From NCBI RefSeq assembly GCF_026151205.1, contig NC_087084.1, forward strand, positions 9,236,894 to 9,300,893: a DNA stretch of 64,000 nucleotides, written 5' to 3'. Under the pieces are notes generated by a model. It worked only from the letters and a program-made list of their open reading frames with translations. It ran no database searches and was not told where the DNA came from. Position numbers and translations under genes: made by a program. Source of the DNA: Bolinopsis microptera (lineage: Eukaryota; Ctenophora; Tentaculata; Lobata; Bolinopsidae). The stretch's first letter is position 1. Each line of letters opens with the position of its first letter. This document shows, in pieces, positions 15,101 to 26,800 of the stretch.

Positions 15101-18100
15101 TTTTAACATCCACTAGTTCGTCCAGAACATCTCGGTAAGAAAATAGCAAAAATTCAGAAAGAATGTCAAGAATGACGATGTTAGAATGAACTTACAAACA
15201 CCATGCGCTTCCAAAAAAGTGGGTCACAAAACAGCAATACATGAAAAAGTAGGTCACAAAACTGCATCACAAAAAAAGTGGGAAAATATGAATGTGATTA
15301 TGATCTGCGAGGCCATGATCTGTAAAAAAACTTAAAACATCATTTCTCCATTCAATTATATAGGTTGCAGTTGGTTCTATAAGGTCAAAGATCCCCAAAC
15401 AATTTTTCGTTTCGCCAATCGATGGTGGTTAAGGGATTTGCAAGTCTGGATAGTGAGGTCGACCACGAGGATATGTGGCGTAATCTCAGTCAGACCGTCA
15501 CTGATGTCTCACTGGAGGTACTAGGTAAAAGACCCCGGAAGGCAAAGGAGCAACACCTGTCACGGAAGACCAAGGATTTATTGATTCAGCGGGCACAGTT
15601 TAAGCGCAGACACCCAAACTCTGACGCTAACAGGTGAGAGTATTCTAAACTTAATAAGTTAGTCAAGAAAAGCAGCAAGCTAGACGACAATAACTGGGCA
15701 GTTAGAGTAGCTACTGATCTTGAGGAAGCAGCGAGCAAAGGTCAGCAGCGTGAGGTATGGGCAAAGATCAAGAGGATCTCTGGTAAGCAAAGAAGCCTTA
15801 AGCATCTTGTGTCCGGGTTAAGGACGGAAGGAAGATCACGGACCCCCAACAGCAGAGGGATAGGTGGAAGGAGCACTTTACTGAACTTCTGAACCCTCCA
15901 TTATCAAGTGTCGACCTTGCCGACCTTGATACAGTACCACCCCAACCCCACTTTGACTCTCTCTCTTTTTCGGATGGACCACCCACCAGAGACGAGATTA
16001 GTTATTCCCTGACAAAGCTTAAGAACCACAAAAGCCCAGGAGTGGACGGGATAACTAACGAGCAACTGAAGTATGGTGCGAGTGCTCTAGTTGATCAACT
16101 AGAGTGTCTATTCAAGAAGGTGTGGGAAGAAGAGACTGTTCCTGAAGATTGGTTAAAGGGTGTGATCATTGTTATTGGGAAGAAAGGAGACACTTCAGTC
16201 TGCGGGAACAACAGAGGGATCACCTTAAGGTCTACAGCATCCAAGCTTTTTCAGATGATTCTTCTTAAGCGATTACATGCTGGTATGGAGTGTCCTCTCA
16301 GGGAGAATCAGTGCGGATTTAGACAGAACCGCTCATGTATTGATCAGATTTATTCTCTCCGAACTATTATTCATAACTGTCTTGAGTTTAACATTCCTCT
16401 TTTCATTAATTTTGTCGATTTCAAGGCAGCGTTCGATTCTATCAGAAGGGACTTTATTTGGTGCAGTATGAGACACTATGGGCTGCCTGAAAATATGTCA
16501 GAATATTTCAGTCATTTTTTGGGGGTACCATGATGAGTGCCGTGAGGGTTAATGGGGAGCTGACAGACTGTTTTGATGTTAACTCAGGCACAGGTCAGGG
16601 TGACATTCAAGCACCTCCTGTCTTTAATTTCTGCCTAAACTTTTCTGCATTTCTGGCTGAGACCAACAAGACCATCAGTCAAGGCGCAGTGCTGCAGAAG
16701 GAGATGAAGACGGGCGAGGAAAAGGTCATTCTGGACACCGATTATGCTGATGACATGGCTATTATGGACAACTCAGGGGAAGGCCTACAGGAGTCAACTG
16801 ATCTATTAGTTCATTACAGCTCCTACGCTTGGCTCAGAATAAATGCAAAGAAGACCCAATGCATGGCTGTAAGCAAGTGCGCCTCCCAGCGACCTTTCAT
16901 CAAGGATGATTGTATTGAGCTGTCGGTTGAGGGTGAACCCGTCGAGCAGGTTAGCAACTTTGTCTACCTGGGTGCAACTATCAGTGGGGATGGGACAATC
17001 GACAGAGACCTGGATGTCCGTATCCAGAAGGCTAATGGCGCCTTTCATCAGCTCTGGAACATTTGGAATAGCAGAACTATAAAGATTCCAACCAAGATCA
17101 GGATCTATAGGGCTGCTGTCCTCACCATCTTGTTGTATGGAGCTGAAGTCTGGAACACCACCAAAAAGCAGATGAAACGCTTCGAGGTTTTCCATCAGAC
17201 CTCCTTGAGAAGGATCCTGAGGATTAAATGGTTCTTTCATGTGACCAACGAAGAAGTTCTTAGGAGGGCTGGCATCAAATCTGTTGAGACTTTCATCAGT
17301 GCTGCCAGGCTACGTTGGTATGGACATGTAGTTAGAATGCCAGACTCTAGACTACCGAGGTTTCTGTTGAACTGGAAGCCAAATTATGGAAAGAGGTCAA
17401 GGGCAGACCCCGTAAGAACTGGAAGTCCTGCGTACTCGAAGATGCTGCTAAGTTTACAGGTGTTGAAAACATCGACAACAACACAACAGAAGCTTTGGCT
17501 ACCAACCGAGTGCAGTGGAGACATATGTTACGCCGCCAACGCGATGTGTGTGATGCAGGCCACTCCAACGACTAGGAGGATACCTTACCATGTAACATGT
17601 ATGTAACAATCGATGGGCATAATTTTCACATTAAGGGGGTAGATTTAATGGCGAGTAGTGATTTAATACTTTTACCTGGACAAGAGGAGGGTTTAGTTTA
17701 GTTTGGCATGGGATTATATTTAATGTTAAGCCGCAGCACACGCTTATTTTCTGTAATGCACATTAAAAATATATTAGCCCCCTGCCATAGCCTTGTTCAG
17801 AGTTATAGCAATCAATTCTCGTTATGAGCCACATCATGTAACATGATGTCACCTGATGTCATATGACGTCACATGATGTCACATAATGTCACATGATGTC
17901 ACATGATGTCACATGATGTCACATGATGTGATTTGACGTAGAGTCATGTAAGTCTTCTTTATTTAATTGGCGTGTACTTTCTTGCACTACTCAGTGGTTT
18001 AACGGCCTCATTGTTGATGATCGCAAGTTATCGAACCTTATAAAAGTCTCGACATAACTGGAGCATCATTTTAAAATAAAACAGTAAAATATAATAATAA

Positions 18101-21100
18101 AAAAACTAAATTAAAGAAAAGTGAGGAATTATACACTGCAGGACACACATATTTCCCTCAATTTATTTCCCCCTCAATTTATGAGTATTGATGTTCTGTT
18201 TGTATCGGCTACCATAAAGCATTGTATTATTTTTCCTACGACGCGGACGTTCTCATATTTATAAATAATGAGCATGAACTTAAATAGCTTTATTGTCGAG
18301 ACTCGAGCTGTTGACTTCATTCCCAACTACATTAGAAGGTTAAAACGCCCTTTATTATTGTATAACTTATTTACAGAGTTGCTTATGACGCTCATACCTT
18401 TATTGTTGACGTCACTACTCCTGGTGACGTCACTACTCTTGGTGACGTCACTACTCTTGGTGACGTCACTACTTACAGAGTTGCTTAAGACGCTCATAGT
18501 CATACCTTTATTGATCCTATTTGCACTATTTATCTTTACTTATGTTTATCACAATTTAACCAAACAGATCAATCTTACAGGTCAGTTATGAAGCTGTGGT
18601 TTTAAAACCGCATTCTTGAGTTGTGAGCTCAAACGGCCAGGTAGCGTAGTTGGTTAATCATCGGATTTGTAATCGTGAGATTGTGAGTTCGAAACCCACT
18701 GCCTGCCTAGTCGTGGGGTGAGTGTCGTCGACATTCAGCTAAAGATCCTGAGTGGTCTATGCAGCCCCCCGTCTACTCAGCCGAATATTCGAGAAATCGT
18801 GTGTGAGGGTTAAATGAGAAGCTGTCCATTGCAGCGAAGTCTCGGGCGAAGAAAGTATGGTACACACTACCTTAACCGTCACTGGCCTAATTAAATCCTT
18901 CGGCTTCCTGTAATTGGCTAGTTACACTTGTGTAACAATGTGGCTGTTGGAATACTCCGAAGTAAAATAAGTGTGAGATAAAAAAACATAATTATTAGTC
19001 AATTCTAATACACTCACTCGAGAGTAGTGTCCTGATCGCCTCATGCAGTGTCTCATAAAATGTGTTTGAATTGTTTTCATCATAAACCTTCAATTATTTT
19101 TGCTTCACAGTTATCTGCATGTTATAGATAAACGCGTCATCCTATTAACTTGTATCACGTGGTGACCCCCACTGTCGCTTCACTATAGTCTTCGACGATA
19201 CAGGGGGAGCCGCGCACTTTGTGAGCGGCGGGTCATACAACGTAAGACAACTATTAACGTGGCGCTATTTAAATTGGGTTTGATATCACACTAAAATTCG
19301 TCAATTATATCTTTTTATAATTCAATCTAACGAATCAACATTGTAGGTCAGTCATGAAGCTGTGGTCAATACTCCTTCTTACACTTCTTGTAGCCCTGCT
19401 GAGGGCTGATGAAGCTGCAAATGATACCGACGGAGCTGGCAGTGAGAGCGAAGTTGCAGATAACAGTGCTGAGTCAGGTGATGATGCCATCGCAGAAGCC
19501 GAATCAGATGATGGTGCTGTCGCAGAAGCCGAGTCAGATGATGGTGCTGTCGCAGAAGCCGAGTCGGATGATGGTGCTGTCGCAGAAGCCGAGTCGGATG
19601 ATGGTCCTGTCGCAGAAGCCGAGTCGGATGATGGTGCTGTCGCAGAAGCCGAGTCGGATGATGGTCCTGTCGCAGAAGCCGAATCAGATGATGGTGCTGT
19701 CGCAGAAGCCGACTCAGATGATGGTGCTGTCGCAGAAGCCGAGTCAGATGATGGTGCTGTAGCAGAAGCCGAGTCGGATGATGGTGCTGTCGCAGAAGCC
19801 GAGTCGGATGATGGTGCTGTCGCAGAAGCCGAGTCGGATGATGGTGCTGTCGCAGAAGCCGAGTCGGATGATGGTGCTGGCAGTGAGAGCGAAGTTGCAG
19901 ATAACGGTGCTGAGTCAGGTGATGATGTCGTCGCAGAAGCCGAATCAGATGATGGTGCTGTCGCAGAAGCCGACTCAGATGATGGTGCTGTCGCTGAAGC
20001 CGAATCGGATGATGGTGCTGTCGCAGAAGCCGAGTCGGATGATGGTGCTGTCGCAGAAGCCGAGTCAGATGATGGTGCTGTCACAGAAGATGACTCAGAT
20101 GATGGTGCTGTCGCAGAAGCCAAGTCGGATGATGGTGCTGTCGCAGAAGCCGAGTCGGATGATGGTGCTGTCGTAGAAGCCGAGTCGGATGATGGTCCGT
20201 TCGCAGAAGCCGAGTCGGATGATGGTGCTGTAGCAGAAGCCGAGTCGGATGATGGTCCTGTCGCAGAAGCCGACTCAGATGATGGTGCTGTCGCAGAAGC
20301 CGACTCAGATGATGGTGCTGTCGCAGAAGCCGATTCAGATGATGGTGCTGTCGCAGAAGCCGAGTCGGATGATGGTGCTGTCGCAGAAGCCGAGTCGGAT
20401 GATGGTGCTGGCAGTGAGAGCGAAGTTGCAGATAACGGTGCTGAGTCAGGTGATGATGTCGTCGCAGAAGCCGAATCAGATGATGGTGCTGTCGCAGAAG
20501 CCGACTCAGATGATGGTGCTGTCGCAGAAGCCGAGTCAGATGATGGTGCTGTAGCAGAAGCCGAGTCAGATGATGGTCCTGTCGCAGAAGCCGACTCAGA
20601 TGATGGTGCTGTCGCAGAAGCCGACTCAAATGATGGTGCTGTCGCAGAAGCCGACTCAGATGATGGTGCTGTCGCAGAAGCCGAGTCAGATGATGGTGCT
20701 GTCGCAGAAGCCGAGTCGGATGATGGTGCTGTCGCAGAAGCCGAGTCGGATGATGGTGCTGGCAGTGAGAGCGAAGTTGCAGATAACGGTGCTGAGTCAG
20801 GTGATGATGTCATCGCAGAAGCCGAATCAGATGATGGTGCTGTCGCAGAAGCCGACTCAGATGATGGTGCTGTCGCAGAAGCCGAGTCAGATGATGGTGC
20901 TGTCGCAGAAGCCGAGTCGGATGATGGTGCTGTCGCAGAAGCCGAGTCGGATGATGGTGCTGTCGCAGAAGCCGAGTCGGATGATGGTGCTGGCAGTGAG
21001 AGCGAAGTTGCAGATAACGGTGCTGAGTCAGGTGATGATGTCATCGCAGAAGCCGAATCAGATGATGGTGCTGTCGCAGAAGCCGACTCAGATGATGGTG

Positions 21101-23777
21101 CTGTCGCAGAAGCCGAGTCAGATGATGGTGCTGTAGCAGAAGCCGAGTCGGATGATGGTGCTGTCGCAGAAGCCGAGTCGAAGCTTGTAAATATCTATCA
21201 ACTTATACAAACACACACATCATCATATGGTCAGACAGTCTCTCCTCTATTCAAGCCATATCCTCACCTTCAACGAGGAGTAGGACTACTAGAGACTGTT
21301 ACGACACCCTCAATACACTCGGATCCACTAACACCTTAGAGATCAGATGGATAGCTGCACACATTGGATTGTGGGGTAATGAAAAAGCAGACGAGCTGGC
21401 CAAAAATGGTACAACCAGTGAATCCACTTTGAATTGCCCAATTCCACAATCTTACATCAAACGCCTGATCAACGACAAAGTCACAAAACTTAATCAAGAA
21501 TCATGGATTACTGATGGTCCCAGACACACTAAACTGACACTTGGACATAAAAACATCAACATCATCAAAAATCTCAACACTACACTCAGTAACAACAGAC
21601 AAAATTATAGAACTGCAGTGCACCTCATCACGGGACATTGTGGCCTCAACAAACACCTACACACCATTCGCAAATCAGACACAAGTGCTTGTCCTAAATG
21701 CGGTGACGAAGAGGAGACTGTCTCACACTTTCTCGGACAGTGCCCGGCTATTGCCCAAATAAGAGGTCAATATTTCCGGGACTACTACCTCTCTGTCAAT
21801 GACATATTCGACAACCAACACATCTCCACCATTGTCAACTTTACAAACCACACTAAACGCTTAGTGGTGCCAGAGGAGTTGGACCAGACAGGTGTAACAT
21901 AGCGACTACTTTAACGCCGTCTTATTTCGCCTCTCTCTTCCACACTCAACCACCACTTAAGCGTTTATCTATGACACACCCCACAACACTTACCATCATC
22001 CTTGATTACACATCTTGATTCCACTGGCATCCTCCCACAGGACTGCCATACCCCAGAGGTAGGCAAAGCATTCATATGCTATCCTCTCGTGGGCCAACCA
22101 GGCCCAGCCTCTCTAAAAAAAAAAAAAAAAGAAAAAAAAGCCGAGTCGGATGATGGTGCTGTCGCAGAAGCCGAGTCGGATGATGGTGCTGTTGCAGAAG
22201 CCGAGTCGGATGATGGTGCTGCCGCAGAAGATGACTCAGATGATGATGCTGCCGCAGAAGATGACTCAGATGATGGTGCTGCCGCAGAAGATGACTCATA
22301 TGATGGTGCTGTCGCAGAAGCCGACTCAGATGATGGTGCTGTCGCAGAAGCCGAGTCAGATGATGGTGCTGTCGCAGAAGCCGAGTCGGATGATGGTGCT
22401 GTCGCAGAAGCCGAGTCGGATGATGGTGCTGGCAGTGAGAGCGAAGTTGCAGATAACGGTGCTGAGTCAGGTGATGATGTCGTCGCAGAAGCCGAATCAG
22501 ATGATGGTGCTGTCGCAGAAGCCGAGTCAGATGATGGTGCTGTAGCAGAAGCCGAGTCGGATGATGGTCCTGTCGCAGAAGCCGACTCAGATGATGGTGC
22601 TGTCGCAGAAGCCGACTCAGATGATGTTGCTGTCGCAGAAGCCGAGTCAGATGATGGTGCTGTCGCAGAAGCCGAGTCGGATGATGGTGCTGTCGCAGAA
22701 GCCGAGTCGGATGATGGTGCTGTCGTAGAAGCCGAGTCGGATGATGGTGCTGGCAGTGAGAGCGAAGTTGCAGATAACGGTGCTGAGTCAGGTGATGATG
22801 TCGTCGCAGAAGCCGAATCAGATGATGGTGCTGTCGCAGAAGCCGACTCAGATGATGGTGCTGTCGCAGAAGCCGAGTCAGATGATGGTGCTGTCGCAGA
22901 AGCCGAGTCGGATGATGGTGCTGTTGCAGAAGCCGAGTCGGATGATGGTGCTGCCGCAGAAGATGACTCAGATGATGATGCTGCCGCAGAAGATGACTCA
23001 GATGATGGTGCTGCCGCAGAAGATGACTCAGATGATGGTGCCGCTGCCGAATCATACGACTCAGAAGAAAATTATGATAGTGGTGCCGAAGAAGGAGCTG
23101 AAGGTGAATCAGAGGAAGTGTCAGGACCAGCTGATAGTGGATACCAAGTTCAAATCAGTTTTTTTGTTTTTGTGATCAGTTTATTGAGAAACATTCTTCG
23201 CTGGTAGTCAACAACTCACGTTGATCAGTTTTTCATCGCTCCCAATTCGATAGACGCTCAGTATAGTGACAAACATTATAGAAAAGCAACTTAGCTGGGA
23301 CTTTACAAATTCTAAATAGTGGATGATTATGAATGGATAATTTTATTGCTTCACAATACAAAATAATGAATACAAATGCTGTATGAATGTTGTAATGCAT
23401 CACTGCAGCTAATTAAGATAATGTTAAATAAAAGTGGGTCACAAAACAGCCAAAATCGATCAAATTTGGTGCGTATGCCCAAATATGGGCATATGGTTTT
23501 TGGCTCATAACTCAGTCATTTTTTGTCGAACCTTGATGAAATTTCATATACGAGTTCAGGAGACCACTAGCTACAAGTAGAGCACCATAAACCGGGGTTT
23601 TGGGTATGTTCAGGGTATTTGGCTAAATTGTGCCTAATTTAGACCAAATATGGTGGTGGCTGCCCCACGGGCACCGTTTGGCGGTTGGGGTCCGGGACCC
23701 CCTCAAAAGTTCGGTCACTGGTCCTAGTTTGTTGGTCAACTGCTATCTCGAAATCAAGTTTCACAAAAAATATCCAT

Positions 23778-23831
<54 letters not shown>

Positions 23832-26800
23832 TTTAAGCCGCAGCACACGCTTATTTTCTGTAATGCACATTAAAAAGATATTAGCCCCATGCCATAGCCT
23901 TGTTTAAATTTACTTACTTACTTACTTGATAAGGTCTCCTCAATCATTCGAGAGGCCTGCACCAAGGAATTGCCGCTTATGTCGTACGGGTATCGGCCTT
24001 ACAAAATGACACGAAAAAGGAGATGGCTCTGGAATGCACAAAAATGAGTTTTGTTCATGTTTAATTATCCAGATAGGTAGTTCAACAGGTATGTTTTTCT
24101 TCCCGGGGGTTGATTTGATTGAAAAACCGTAAATTTTGCGATAAAAATTGTCATCTTTGAAATCTTCCAAAAAAACATGCCTTACAAAATGACAATTTCG
24201 TCACGGCTGTCATTTTTGAACAGCAGCCTATAGAAATTTGATTTCACCTAGGACAGTTAGATAAATATAATAGATTGAAGATTAGAATAGCTTTTACAGG
24301 AAAAAGGATGATTATAAAAAGTTGGGCAATTTCGCGTGAGATAGTGCCTTACAAAATGACAACCCAAAACGGCATCACTTCAAATCCGATTTGGGAAAAA
24401 GTTTCATTATTCTTTCACGTGTCTTACTGTTAGATATATATGTTGTTTATATTATACCAGTTCTGTTTTTACCAAAATATATTTAAAAAGGAACATTTTT
24501 TATACTTTGAAAAAATTTAAAAAATGTCATTTTGTGAGGCGTAAAAATCATTTTTTGTTTTCATACTTGAACACAGTATTTGGTTATATTTGATATTTTC
24601 TATGACTGGATAGATCACTTTTCAGTGTTTAGTTAACGTTTGACATGTTTTAGGAGTTGTTATTACTCTCCGCTTTCACAAAATAGAAGCTTTATTTCGT
24701 TGAGTTTTGAAATCAGAGTTTGAAATCAAAGAGTTTGAAATCAAAGTTTTGATATCAGAACTTCACTTTTTTAATGTCACTTGATTGTTAACTGTCAGAT
24801 TATGATTATTTTTAACTCCTTCTTGTATTGACTGTCTCTGATCCATTTTAGATGATGAAAATAATTCAATCTGAAACATTGTCATTTTGTAAGGCTTTTC
24901 GGTGTCATTTTGTGAGGCATTTTGATCAAAATTGATGATCAAACAAACACATTTAGGCTCATCATGAGCTTACTGGGTTTAAGAATACCAATAATTAGGC
25001 AAGGGGCATCCAATATAAATATGCCATCTTTGTATCATAAAATAAAACTGTCATTTTGTGAGGCATAACACTGTCATTTTGTGAGGCTAGGTCATTTTTT
25101 TGTCATTTCTTCTACCAAAGTCACTAAATCAGTTTTTTTATTTGACCAGAGTAGTCTTTGATTGACATAAGTCATGGTAGTACCTGGTTTTCTGGGGTTA
25201 AATTCAAAACTTTGGTCTCCATTCTGGGTAACAGTTAGGTGGGGCAATGACTGAACAGCAAAAAAGTCCATATTTATGTAAGAAATATAGATTATATGTC
25301 ATTATCATTCCTTGGGAAGTGTTAATTAATGCTTTTTCTTTCATACAGTAAAAGGAATAGGGTTCAATGTATAGGGAACCTAAGCTACAGCATGGTCTAT
25401 GTGGGCTGTCATTTTGTGAGGCCTGTCATTTTGTAAGGCCGATACCCGTATCATCTCTCTCCAGTGCTTTCGGTTTCCTGCCAACTCTCGGACCTTATCA
25501 AATACAATGTCTGGATCTCCTGTGAATGTTACTGCGTCTTCTAGGACACAGGTTCGCCAGTTCTTTCTTGGCCGCCCACGTGATCTTCGGCCGTGAGCAG
25601 GTGTCCAATCAAATAGATACTTTGGTAGCCTGGTGTCCGGCATTCTAGAAACATGTCCAAACCAGCGACTAAAGCACTAAATTCTCATTATGATCCACAT
25701 GATGTCACAATATGATGTCACATGATGTCACATAATGTCACATGATGTCACATGACGTAACATGATGTCACATGATGTCACATGACGTAACATGATGTCA
25801 CATAATGTCACATAATGTTACATTATGTCACATGACGTCACATGATGTACTTAATGTATGATTGGCGTGTACTGTCTTGCACTACTCAGTGGTATAACGG
25901 CCTTATTGCTGATGATCGCAAGTTATCAAACCTTATAGCATCATTTTAAAATAAAACAGTAAAATATAAAAAATAAATTAAAGAAAAGTGAGGAATTCCA
26001 CACTGCAGGACACACATATTTCCCTCAATTTATGAGTATTGAGTAATGAGGACCTACGAAGTTCTCTTTGTATCGGCTACCATAAAGCATTGTATTATTT
26101 TGCTTCGACGCGGACGTTCTCATATTGATAAATAATGAGCATGAACTTAAATAGCTTTATTGTCGAGACTCGAGCTGTTGACTTCATTCCAAACTAGATT
26201 AGAAGGTTAAAACGCCCTTTATTATTGTATAACTTATTTACAGAGTTGCTTATGACGCTCATACCTTTATTGTTGACGTCACTACTCCTGGTGACGTCAC
26301 TACTTGTGGTGATGTCACTACTCCTGGTGACGTCACTACTTACAGAGTTGCTTAAGACGCTCATAGCATAGTCATACCTTTATTGATCCGGCCAGTTGGT
26401 AGATCACCGACCGGCTATAAGCCGGCTACTAACCGGCTATAAGCCGGCTTATAGCCGGCTACAATTTTTATAGCCGGCTATAAGCCGGCTTATAGCCGGT
26501 TAGTAGCCGCTTACATTTGTTGTTGAGCGACGGCTATTAGCCGGTTATAAGCCTGCTATTAGCCGTTTTGGTATAAAAAGTGTTATAAGCCGGCTATAAG
26601 CCGGTTATAAGATATTAACTCAACTACATCGTACTGAACGATAGTCAGGAGCCGGCTATAAGAAATTCAGTGAAAACGGCTATTAGCCGGTTATAAGCCG
26701 GCTATTAGCCGTTTAGGTATCGAAAGTGGTTATAAGCCGGCTATAAGCCGGTTATAAGATATTAAATCAGTTCAGTACGATGAAGTTAAGTTAATATCTT

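Larger units (their letters stand above)
17830..18610 (+). repeat. Promoter-only remnant of an acidic-repeat gene
   Basis: The segment matches the region upstream of the third acidic gene (about 25685-26895), including the CATGATGTCACATGATGTC tract, the TGACGTCA repeat and the end CTTACAGGTCAGTTATGAAG with the same TTTTAAAAC frame break. The gene body is absent; a SINE-like sequence follows. Confidence 0.75.

Noticed and set aside
18634-18708. Functional tRNA-Thr gene
   Set aside because: The anticodon stem pairs poorly and a SINE body with an A-rich tail follows directly.
23639-23848. Poly-Gly and poly-Pro frames
   Set aside because: Translations of the C52 homopolymer.
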